Source: Candidatus Moraniibacteriota bacterium (GTDB lineage Bacteria > Patescibacteriota > Minisyncoccia > Moranbacterales > UBA1568). Taken from it: a stretch of 15,048 bases of DNA. The stretch covers positions 1 through 15,048 of the forward strand of contig JAUYFO010000059.1 of NCBI GenBank assembly GCA_030690925.1, in the 5' to 3' direction. The stretch's first letter is position 1; the number at the start of each line of letters is the position of its first letter. A program made the translations under genes and the position numbers. Of the stretch, positions 1 through 6,985 are shown piece after piece. The notes under the pieces are model-generated. The model was not told the origin of the DNA, did not search any database, and saw only the letters and a list, made by a program, of their open reading frames with translations.

Positions 1-618
1 AATCTCCTTGCCGGGCGACGGTTGCAGAGGGCCCATGGCCAAGCATTGCAGGATGTTCTCATGACTAATCTCATTCTTGGCACGGACGGTCGCAAGATGA
101 GCTCAAGCTGGGGCAATACCATCAACCTGCTAGATATTCCCAATGACATGTTTGGCAAAGTGATGAGTATTCCGGATGCCCTGATTATGGACTACTTCGT
201 CCACTGTACGCGCGTGCCCATGACGGAGGTGTCCAAGATGGCCGAGGACATCGTGACTGGTGGTAATCCGCGTGACGCCAAAGTGCACTTGGCCAAAGAA
301 ATCGTCATGCTGTATCATGGCGCTGAGGAAGCCAAAAAAGCCGAGACGTATTTTATTGAAACTTTTTCCAAGGGACATGTGCCCGAGGATGTGCGTGAAA
401 TAATTGTTACAGAACCGATTCTTTTTACCAGACTTCTAGCTGAAAATGGACTTGCGCGGAGCAATAGTGATGCCTCAAGAAAAATTATTCAGGGAGGCGT
501 GGCAGTAGATGGTAATAAAATAGGTCTTTTGGTAAGGGTTACGAAGGAATGGGATGGCAAGGTAATAAAAGTAGGAAAGAAGGACTTTATAAAGATTGTT
601 TTTTCGCCAAAAGAATAA
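1..618 (+). CDS. tyrS: Tyrosyl-tRNA synthetase, C-terminal part (5' end outside window)
   Basis: Class I aminoacyl-tRNA synthetase that charges tRNA-Tyr in the cytoplasm. The frame is open from base 1, so the gene is cut by the window edge; the TTG at 22 is not a real start. The visible 205 residues begin inside the catalytic core with NLLAGRRLQRAHGQ, matching the TyrS stretch that usually reads NLLVGREVQRAYGQ. The class I signature KMSSS (variant of KMSKS) is at fragment residues 32-36. A linker helix region follows, then a C-terminal S4 RNA-binding domain from about residue 140, with the typical LLAENGLARSNSDASRKI segment followed by GGVAVDG. Stop TAA at 616-618. pheS follows after 20 nt but appears to have its own promoter. 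Identification is firm from the KMSSS plus S4 arrangement; the N-terminal Rossmann half with the HIGH motif cannot be seen. Confidence 0.95.
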   Translation, partial: NLLAGRRLQRAHGQALQDVLMTNLILGTDGRKMSSSWGNTINLLDIPNDMFGKVMSIPDALIMDYFVHCTRVPMTEVSKMAEDIVTGGNPRDAKVHLAKEIVMLYHGAEEAKKAETYFIETFSKGHVPEDVREIIVTEPILFTRLLAENGLARSNSDASRKIIQGGVAVDGNKIGLLVRVTKEWDGKVIKVGKKDFIKIVFSPKE

Positions 619-623
619 AAGTT

Positions 624-637
624 CGGTAGAATAGAAA
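624..637 (+). promoter_or_regulatory. Putative -10 element of pheS, near-leaderless
   Basis: CGGTAGAATAGAAA holds a -10-like TAGAAT at 627-632, only 6 nt before the ATG at 639. A start about 7 nt beyond the hexamer would fall on or next to the ATG, giving a leaderless mRNA. The same 14-mer recurs with one difference at 5091-5104, in the same position relative to another start codon. The -35 is weak (TTCGCC at 603-608 with an 18-nt spacer is the best candidate). No Shine-Dalgarno sequence precedes this ATG. Confidence 0.4.
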
Positions 638-638
638 C

Positions 639-1679
639 ATGATGAAAGAACGTATACTCCAGATTGGAAAAACAGGGGAGGAGTCGCTCCCTGCCATCAC
701 CACGATGGCTGGGCTTCAGGCGTGGGAAGTGGAGTATTTGGGGCGCAAGAGTGAGCTTAATACGTTGCTCAAAAGTCTGCGTGACTTGTCTCCAGAAGAA
801 AAGAAAATTGTTGGACCACTGGGCAATAGCACCAAACAGAAACTGATTGCTTTGTTCGACACCAAGAAAAAGAAACTGCTTGAGAACAGTATTGACTGGC
901 AGGCCGAAGGAGTTGATATCACAGCGCCTGGTGCCAAAGTAGCGATCGGCCACCTCAACCCTCTGACTCAGATTGAGCATGAGATTCAAGATATTTTCAC
1001 CTCCATGGGTTTCGTAGTGGCTGACGGCCCAGAGGTAGAAACAGAACACTACAACTTTGATGCCCTGAATTTTCCTAAGGATCACCCATCGCGTGATATG
1101 CAGGATACCTTCTGGATTAAGCCTGACAAGAAGGCCAAAGAACGATATCTCCCTCGGACGCATACATCTGGTGTTCAGGTGCGGTATATGGAAGCACACA
1201 AGCCGCCGCTTCGCATCATTGTACCTGGTAAAGTATTTCGCAATGAAGCGACCGATGCCTCACATGAACACACGTTTCATCAGTTTGAGTGCCTCATGGT
1301 GGATGTCGAGGGTCAGGTGACGGTGGCGACGTTTAAGTATGTGGCCGAAACATTCTTTAGTGCCTTTTTTGGAGAAAAGGTAACTGTCCGTTTACGACCA
1401 AGTTTTTTTCCTTTCACGGAACCATCGTTTGAGTTCGATATCAGTTGTATCATCTGCGGCGCTCACGGTTGTGCGACCTGCAAACACAGTGGTTGGCTCG
1501 AGATCGGTGGCGCTGGCATGGTCAATCAGCGAGTGTTCGAAGCGGCTGGTTACAAGCGTGGGCAGTATCAGGGGTTTGCTTGGGGCTTTGGTATGGCCCG
1601 GCTGGCCATGATGAAGTACAAGATTGCTGATATCCGCCTTCTCATGAGCGGTGACTTACGCTTTATTCGCCAATTCTAG
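639..1679 (+). CDS. pheS: Phenylalanyl-tRNA synthetase alpha subunit
   Basis: Catalytic alpha chain of the alpha2-beta2 class II enzyme that charges tRNA-Phe. It is 346 aa, normal for bacterial PheS. An N-terminal helical segment (about 1-90) is followed by the class II core. Motif 2 is around residues 199-220 (FRNEATDASHEHTFHQFECL), preceded by RTHTSGVQVRYM. Motif 3 is around 313-325 (FAWGFGMARLAMM), with the family motif GWLEIGGAGMV at 285-295. Cys270, Cys273, Cys278 and Cys281 form C-x2-C-x4-C-x2-C, which could bind zinc. Two in-frame ATGs (639 and 642) lie side by side; the first is used here, and neither has a Shine-Dalgarno. The stop at 1677-1679 is 3 nt before pheT, so the two subunits are co-transcribed. 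Confidence 0.97.
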   Translation: MMKERILQIGKTGEESLPAITTMAGLQAWEVEYLGRKSELNTLLKSLRDLSPEEKKIVGPLGNSTKQKLIALFDTKKKKLLENSIDWQAEGVDITAPGAKVAIGHLNPLTQIEHEIQDIFTSMGFVVADGPEVETEHYNFDALNFPKDHPSRDMQDTFWIKPDKKAKERYLPRTHTSGVQVRYMEAHKPPLRIIVPGKVFRNEATDASHEHTFHQFECLMVDVEGQVTVATFKYVAETFFSAFFGEKVTVRLRPSFFPFTEPSFEFDISCIICGAHGCATCKHSGWLEIGGAGMVNQRVFEAAGYKRGQYQGFAWGFGMARLAMMKYKIADIRLLMSGDLRFIRQF

Positions 1680-1682
1680 TCT

Positions 1683-4094
1683 ATGAAATACAGCTATCAA
1701 CTGATCAAAGAATTGTCTGGTACCAAGAAAACGCCCGCTCAGCTCGGGAAGTTGCTCATGACTCACGCTTTTGAGGTGGAGGGGGTTGAGAAGTTTTCTC
1801 ATGGCATCGATGGTGTGGTCATCGGGAAAGTCGTCGGACTGAGGCCGCACCCCAATGCCAACAAACTGCGTGTGGCTCAGGTGGAAGTGGGGAAGAAGGA
1901 TGTACGGACGATAGTCTGCGGTGCTCCGAATATTGCCCTTGATCAGAAAGTAGCTGTAGCCTTGCCGAGCGTCAAGCTGCCAGGAGGTATCGAGATCCAG
2001 GTCGCAACACTGCGTGGCGTAGAATCAAATGGCATGGTGTGTTCGGCCAAAGAGCTCGGTTTGGGTGATGACCATGAGGGTATTCTGGTTCTTGCGGAAG
2101 AAGCCCCCGTTGGTGCTTCCTTTGCCAAGTATGTCGGGATTGATGACAGTATTATCGAGGTGAAAATTCTACCTGATCGGGGTTCTGATGCTTTGGCCTA
2201 TCAAGGGTTGGCTCGAGAAGTGGCGGCGCTCGATGGCTATGCTCCACATTTCGGTCAGAAAATGCTGAAGCCGGTAAAAACTCCTTCCTACAATCGCGCC
2301 GCCAAAGTAGTGATCGCTGATAAGGCAGGTTGCCCACGCTACGGCGCATTGGCAGTTCGGGGTATCACGGTGGGCGAATCGCCGCTGTGGCTTAAGGTGC
2401 GGCTGCTTGTTTCTGGTCTGCGGCCTATCAATAATATGGTTGATGTGACCAATTACCTTATGCTGCTCACTGGGCAGCCGATGCATGCTTTTGATGCCGA
2501 CAAAATACAGGGTACGGTAACTATACGGCGAGCCAAGAAGAATGAGAAACTCGTGCTGCTCACTGGTGAAACAAAAAAACTTTCCGAGGATGATCTGGTT
2601 ATCGCTGATAGCGAGCGGGTACTGGCTCTTGCTGGAGTGATGGGTGGGAAGTATTCGGCGGTCACCACTGAAACGAAAAATATTTTTCTGGAAGTGGCCA
2701 ACTTTTCTGGCCCATCGATTCGTCGCACCAAGAATCGCCACCATCTTCCCACAGATGCCAGCTACCGGTTCGAACGCAATCTGGATTCGAATTTGGTAGG
2801 GGAGGCCTTGCGGGAGGCAGCGGCACTTTTGCCGACCTTGTGCGGAGGCAAAATTATGGGCATGCGTGATGTCTATCCGAAGGAAGCGCTTCCTACCAAA
2901 ATTACTTTATCACTTGATCGGGTCGAGCACGTACTTGGGGTGAAGTTGCCATTGTTTCAGGTGGTGCAGCATTTGGCTCTGTTGGGACTCAAGGTAAAGA
3001 AGGTGGCCAGCGAAAATACCTTTCTTGTTACTGTGCCTACCAGACGTCCTGACCTACGAGATGAGTGGGATCTGATCGAGGAGATTGGTCGGATGCATGG
3101 CTATGAGCACATCGTTGCTGTGGCGCCACTCCTCCCGCTTATTCCGAGCATGGAGAACCCGGAAAAACGCTTTGAACGCAAAACAAAAGAATATCTCGCT
3201 GCGGCTGGTTTCGATGAGCTTCTGACCTATTCCTTTTACGGAGAGAAAGAAATCATTGCTACACGTTTGCCGCTTTCAGCGCACGTGGAATTGGAGAATC
3301 CACTCACTCCTGACCAGAAGTACCTGCGCCTTTCTCAGGTGCCGCTCTTGCTTAGTAGGGCGGGGGAAAACATGCATCACTTTGACAGCTTTGATTGCTT
3401 TGAGTGGGGAAAAGTTTTTTCCAAGCATCCCAAAAATAAGGAGCCGGTTGAAGTGACATCGTTGACTCTTATGACGGTCTTGCCGAAGAAAAGTGAGAAG
3501 GGGGATGCAGCACCACAGGCGGGTAAACCTTTCTTTGCGATCAAGGGGAAGGTCGAGGCTTATTTGCGGGCTCTCCACATAGATATGACGCAGATTGCTT
3601 ACGAGCCATCCGAGAAATTTCCGGAACTTCCGGCGTTGGCACATCTGCATCCGACACGCAGTGTCTGCTTGGTCCATGAGGGGAAACCCTTTGGCATCAT
3701 GGGGGAATTTCACCCGGAAGTGCTCAGGAGTTTCGGTGTGGAAGCCCGTCTGGCTATGGCTGGTTTTGTGACGGAAGACCTTCTTGCGCTGAAAAAGCAG
3801 GTGACAACTTTTGTTCCGCTCCAGAAATTTCCCTATGCTTTGCGTGACATCTCGCTTGTCTTTCCTTGCAAGACGACTGTTGGTGTAGTGGAACAGTTAC
3901 TCCATGAGGTGGGTGCACCGCTCCTTCAGGAGGCCACCCTCTTCGATGTCTATGAGAAGGGCGGTGAAAAAAGCTTTGCCTTTCATCTTTCTTTCGGGGC
4001 TCCGGATCGCACCCTCTCGAGTGCCGAGATGGATCAGGTATTCGATAAGATAGTCGCTTCAGCGGCTCGTAAGGAAGGTCGTCTTCGCATGTAG
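1683..4094 (+). CDS. pheT: Phenylalanyl-tRNA synthetase beta subunit
   Basis: Beta chain of PheRS, which binds tRNA and edits mischarged Tyr-tRNA-Phe. At 803 aa it has the full bacterial length. Domain order as read: N-terminal B1 part; a tRNA-binding OB fold at about 41-150 (DGVVIGKVVGLRPHPNANKL); the B3/B4 editing domain at about 210-385 with RPINNMVDVTNYLM and DASYRFERNLD; B5 at about 400-475; the inactive class II-like core with EEIGRMHGYEHI; and a C-terminal ferredoxin-fold anticodon-binding domain at about 710-803 (KFPYALRDISLVF to the end). It starts 3 nt after pheS, with no Shine-Dalgarno before the ATG, consistent with translation coupled to pheS. No frameshift or lost domain is seen. 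Confidence 0.97.
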   Translation: MKYSYQLIKELSGTKKTPAQLGKLLMTHAFEVEGVEKFSHGIDGVVIGKVVGLRPHPNANKLRVAQVEVGKKDVRTIVCGAPNIALDQKVAVALPSVKLPGGIEIQVATLRGVESNGMVCSAKELGLGDDHEGILVLAEEAPVGASFAKYVGIDDSIIEVKILPDRGSDALAYQGLAREVAALDGYAPHFGQKMLKPVKTPSYNRAAKVVIADKAGCPRYGALAVRGITVGESPLWLKVRLLVSGLRPINNMVDVTNYLMLLTGQPMHAFDADKIQGTVTIRRAKKNEKLVLLTGETKKLSEDDLVIADSERVLALAGVMGGKYSAVTTETKNIFLEVANFSGPSIRRTKNRHHLPTDASYRFERNLDSNLVGEALREAAALLPTLCGGKIMGMRDVYPKEALPTKITLSLDRVEHVLGVKLPLFQVVQHLALLGLKVKKVASENTFLVTVPTRRPDLRDEWDLIEEIGRMHGYEHIVAVAPLLPLIPSMENPEKRFERKTKEYLAAAGFDELLTYSFYGEKEIIATRLPLSAHVELENPLTPDQKYLRLSQVPLLLSRAGENMHHFDSFDCFEWGKVFSKHPKNKEPVEVTSLTLMTVLPKKSEKGDAAPQAGKPFFAIKGKVEAYLRALHIDMTQIAYEPSEKFPELPALAHLHPTRSVCLVHEGKPFGIMGEFHPEVLRSFGVEARLAMAGFVTEDLLALKKQVTTFVPLQKFPYALRDISLVFPCKTTVGVVEQLLHEVGAPLLQEATLFDVYEKGGEKSFAFHLSFGAPDRTLSSAEMDQVFDKIVASAARKEGRLRM

Positions 4095-4102
4095 CGAGTA
4101 TT

Positions 4103-5068
4103 ATGATTCTCAAAAAAGCTTTGTCGTATTTTTTTCTTGTTGCTTTGGCTTTTGGCACAATCGTTATCTGGCAGCGGGTGCCCTTGCCATGCGAGCAGCC
4201 AATCGAGTATGCCATCGGCAATTTTGATGCGCGCTTTGGTATCAGTCAGGAAGCTTTCCTAACCGAGGCAACTCACGCTGAGCGTTTGTGGGAAGAAGCT
4301 TTGGGGAGGGATTTATTTCGGTATGTTCCTGAGGCGGCATTCAAGATCAACTTCATTTTCGATATTCGTCAGGAGCAGACTGTGGCCGGTCAGAAACTCG
4401 ATGCTTCTTTTGATACGATCCAGGTGACTCAGAACCAGCTGAGTAAGCAACAGGCGGCTACTATCGCCCTGTATGAACAGACCAAAAGTGACTACGAGTG
4501 GGCACTCGTTGCTTTCAATAAACGTTTGAATGCTTATACTGCTGACGTCAAGAAATGGAACAAGCGTGGTGGTGCGCCGCAGGATGAGTACGAGAATCTC
4601 CAGGCGGAGGTAGAGGCCCTGGAACAAGAACAGCCATTGCTTGAGTCCAAGCGTCAAGAAGTGAATCGTCTTGCTAATGAGGTGAACGGTTTTTCAGAGA
4701 AAAAGGTGGCAGTGGTCGAGGAATATAATGAGCGAGTAGAGGCCTACGTCAACCGTTTTGGGGAGCCTCAAGAGTTTGATCAGGGTGATTATATGGGGAA
4801 AGAAATCAATATCTATCAGTATGAGGATTTTCCCCACTTACGCGTTGTTTTGGCTCACGAATTCGGCCATGCCCTCGGCCTGACCCATGGTACTGACTCG
4901 ACGTCGATCATGTTCCACCTGATGAAGAATCAGTCGCTCTCGCCACTGAGCCTCAGCTTTGAGGACAGGACCATGTTGTCGGTGCGGTGCCGCAAAAACG
5001 TGTGGGACATTTTTCTGGAACGGTGGCATATTCTGAGTGAGCGTACCCTGCAAGCCCAGGACTCCTAG
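4103..5068 (+). CDS. Membrane-anchored matrixin-like zinc metalloprotease with inserted coiled coil
   Basis: Predicted metzincin peptidase (M10/matrixin-like) acting outside the membrane. Residues about 5-23 form a hydrophobic N-terminal segment (anchor or uncleaved signal), followed by a Cys at 30. The zinc-binding helix is AHEFGHALGLTHG, giving H252-E253-x2-H256-x2-G-x2-H262, and Met270 in SIMF is a plausible Met-turn. Upstream, AERLWEEALG (59-68) and FKINFIFDI (80-88) resemble the first helix and a strand of a matrixin domain. Between that strand and the zinc helix lie about 110-130 residues rich in Q, E, K and A with heptad-like spacing (about 93-215), probably a coiled-coil hairpin. No inhibitory Cys-switch prodomain is seen. 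The gene starts 8 nt after pheT without a Shine-Dalgarno. The protease call is strong from the motif; substrate is unknown. Confidence 0.75.
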   Translation: MILKKALSYFFLVALAFGTIVIWQRVPLPCEQPIEYAIGNFDARFGISQEAFLTEATHAERLWEEALGRDLFRYVPEAAFKINFIFDIRQEQTVAGQKLDASFDTIQVTQNQLSKQQAATIALYEQTKSDYEWALVAFNKRLNAYTADVKKWNKRGGAPQDEYENLQAEVEALEQEQPLLESKRQEVNRLANEVNGFSEKKVAVVEEYNERVEAYVNRFGEPQEFDQGDYMGKEINIYQYEDFPHLRVVLAHEFGHALGLTHGTDSTSIMFHLMKNQSLSPLSLSFEDRTMLSVRCRKNVWDIFLERWHILSERTLQAQDS

Positions 5069-5090
5069 GTGGTGTGAAGGTATGGTGTTG

Positions 5091-5104
5091 CGGTAGAATG
5101 GAAA
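5091..5104 (+). promoter_or_regulatory. Putative -10 element of the glycosyltransferase gene at 5108
   Basis: CGGTAGAATGGAAA holds TAGAAT at 5094-5099, 8 nt before the ATG at 5108, so the start of transcription would fall at or just before the start codon. It matches the element before pheS (624-637) at 13 of 14 bases. No good -35 is visible. GGAAAG at 5100-5105 is too close to the ATG to be a normal Shine-Dalgarno. Confidence 0.4.
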
Positions 5105-5107
5105 GAT

Positions 5108-6271
5108 ATGAAAATAGCATTGGTGCATGATTATTTGGTGCAGTACGGGGGAGCGGAGCGGGTACTCCAGGCTTTTACCGAGCTCTTTCCCTATGCTCCG
5201 ATTTATACGCTCATCCATGATGATGTGGCAATGCGAGGGCAGTTTTCTGACAAGCGTATCTACACCTCGTTTCTTCAGCACATGCCGTTTTCACGCAAGC
5301 GACATCGTTTCTTTCCGCCGCTCATGCCGCTGGCTATCGAGGAATTTGATTTTACGAAGTATGATATCGTGCTTTCGGATTCGTCGAGCTATGCCAAGGG
5401 CATCATTACTCGACCGGAAACGCTCCATATCTGCTACATGCATACGCCCATGCGCTATGCCTGGGATGATTGTCAGAAGTACACCCAGGACTTTGGGTTT
5501 CCGTCGCTCATCAAGAAATTGGTGCCCTTTTTTATGAGCCCTATCCGACTGTGGGACAAAGCCAGCGCTGAACGGGTTGATCAATTTTTGGTGAATTCTC
5601 AGTTTGTAGCCAAGCGGGTCAAAAAGTACTATCGCAAGGAGGCTACCGTCATTCACCCTCCGGTCGATGTCGATCAATTTTACATCGCCAAGCAAGAAGA
5701 GCGCCAGGATTATTTTCTTATGGTCGGTCGTTTGATCGCCTACAAGCGTCATGATATCGCTATCGAGGCGTTCAATCGTTTGCGGCTGCCACTCAAGATC
5801 ATCGGTCGCGGTCCAGAACTGGGCCGCTTGAAAAAACTGGCTGGCCCGACGGTCGAATTCCTGGGGCGAGTGCCAGAGTTGGATCTGCCCCGCTATTATG
5901 CCGAGTGTCGAGGCTTTGTTTTCCCTCAGGAAGAGGATTTCGGGATTGTGGCTATCGAGGCCATGGCGTCGGGCCGGCCACTCATCGCCTATCGCGGTGG
6001 GGACATCGTGGAGCACATGGAAGAGGGAAAAATGGGGGTATATTTCGACGAACAGACACCGGAAGCTATCGTGGCGGCCATGCAGGGATTCGATGCGGAG
6101 CGCTATGACCCGGCCTATATCAGGAGTCGGTCGCTTCGTTTTGACAAAGAACGATTTAAGGCTACAATACAAAACTACGTTGAAAGCGCCCTTAAGGAGC
6201 ATCTCAAAAACACAAAGCCCGCCCGCCAGCTGGCGGACCAAATACCAAACAAAACCAAAAACCCAGTCTAA
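5108..6271 (+). CDS. GT4-family glycosyltransferase
   Basis: Retaining GT-B fold glycosyltransferase of the GT4 type, which moves a sugar from a nucleotide-sugar donor onto a growing surface glycan at the inner face of the membrane. It is 387 aa. The N-terminal acceptor domain begins MKIALVHDYL with the GGAER turn at 14-18. The C-terminal donor domain holds MVGRLIAYKRHD (205-216), the IIGRGPE loop (231-237) and the GT4 E-x7-E pair Glu276/Glu284 in EEDFGIVAIEAMASG. The last ~18 residues are poor in structure and are encoded across a perfect GC-rich palindrome (6223-6236), so the reading frame may have been extended by a repeat. It heads a block with a Wzz-like protein and a second GT4 enzyme. 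Sugar specificity cannot be read from the sequence. Confidence 0.88.
   Translation: MKIALVHDYLVQYGGAERVLQAFTELFPYAPIYTLIHDDVAMRGQFSDKRIYTSFLQHMPFSRKRHRFFPPLMPLAIEEFDFTKYDIVLSDSSSYAKGIITRPETLHICYMHTPMRYAWDDCQKYTQDFGFPSLIKKLVPFFMSPIRLWDKASAERVDQFLVNSQFVAKRVKKYYRKEATVIHPPVDVDQFYIAKQEERQDYFLMVGRLIAYKRHDIAIEAFNRLRLPLKIIGRGPELGRLKKLAGPTVEFLGRVPELDLPRYYAECRGFVFPQEEDFGIVAIEAMASGRPLIAYRGGDIVEHMEEGKMGVYFDEQTPEAIVAAMQGFDAERYDPAYIRSRSLRFDKERFKATIQNYVESALKEHLKNTKPARQLADQIPNKTKNPV
6223..6236. repeat. Perfect 14-bp GC-rich palindrome
   Basis: CCGCCAGCTGGCGG is its own reverse complement and lies inside the last 17 codons of the glycosyltransferase gene, in an otherwise A-rich 3' end. No T-run follows on the + strand. 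On the - strand the palindrome is followed within about 15 nt by a T-rich stretch, so it could act as a weak terminator there. It may instead be one copy of a dispersed palindromic repeat; copy number elsewhere cannot be judged from one window. Confidence 0.6.
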
Positions 6272-6332
6272 AGACCCCCATTGAAGAACGTTTGGTACTT
6301 GTGTTTTGTAAGTTGTGCTGTAATGCTATTGT

Positions 6333-6947
6333 ATGGAACTCAGAAATCTTGTCCTCATTTTTCAGAAGCAATGGGTATTTTTTCTTGCTACGGTCGTTGC
6401 TTTCATTTTTGTTGCTTGGATCTGGCAGAAGGAACAGGCGGTGACCTATCAGGTGACACTCCTTCTTAATATTGGTCGGTCGGGTGTCAATGAAACGACG
6501 AACTACACCTACGATAGCTTCTACCGTCTTCAAGCTGATGAGCGCTTTGCTGATACGGTAGTGCGCTGGTTGACGACGCCGCGGGTCGTGGAGGATATTT
6601 ACCATGAGGCTGGGCTGAATGCTAAAATGCTCGGGTTCAAAGATTTGTCCCGGGTTTTTACTCCCGGCAGGCTTTCTTCTCAGATGATCACGGTCAAATA
6701 TAGCGGGAGCAATGAGAAGGCGCTGACTCAGTTGGCCGCTGTAACTGTGACAGTGCTCAACCGCCACACTACGACTCTCAATACGGGAGAAAAGGAAAAG
6801 AACTGGTTTGTGGTGATTGGCAGTGACCCGGTGATACGCGATGGGCGGGTTGGCCTCAATCTGGCCTTGGCTGTGGGGTTGGCTGTAGGACTCTTTATAG
6901 GATTTTGGCTGGTACTACTGCGCCATTATTTCGCGGACAAAAAGTAA
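6333..6947 (+). CDS. Wzz-like polysaccharide chain-length/co-polymerase protein
   Basis: Small Wzz/polysaccharide co-polymerase-type membrane protein, probably setting chain length or helping export of a surface glycan. It is 204 aa with the family layout: an N-terminal transmembrane helix (about 14-31), an extracytoplasmic part of roughly 140 residues, and a C-terminal transmembrane helix (about 174-197) ending in a short basic tail. It is shorter than most Wzz proteins and has neither the usual proline-rich stretch before the second helix nor a fused BY-kinase domain. A possible extended -10 (TGCTGTAAT, 6316-6324) lies 8 nt before the ATG at 6333, and there is no Shine-Dalgarno. The call rests on topology plus position between two glycosyltransferases; sequence identity to named members is not obvious by eye. 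Confidence 0.65.
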   Translation: MELRNLVLIFQKQWVFFLATVVAFIFVAWIWQKEQAVTYQVTLLLNIGRSGVNETTNYTYDSFYRLQADERFADTVVRWLTTPRVVEDIYHEAGLNAKMLGFKDLSRVFTPGRLSSQMITVKYSGSNEKALTQLAAVTVTVLNRHTTTLNTGEKEKNWFVVIGSDPVIRDGRVGLNLALAVGLAVGLFIGFWLVLLRHYFADKK

Positions 6948-6985
6948 CAAACAGATATCCCCCGGTTCTTCATTGCTTACAGATT

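Noticed and set aside
489..1199. 236-codon - strand frame across the tyrS/pheS junction
   Set aside because: It lies opposite two well-identified synthetase genes and has no motif of its own.
5291..6241. 316-codon open frame on the - strand opposite the first glycosyltransferase
   Set aside because: The + strand frame has clear GT4 motifs over the same bases. The antisense product shows no recognisable motif, and the openness follows from codon bias on the other strand.
6905..6985. Upstream ATG extending the second glycosyltransferase by 27 residues
   Set aside because: It would overlap the Wzz-like gene, and the family begins with MRIGIDIRC at 6986.
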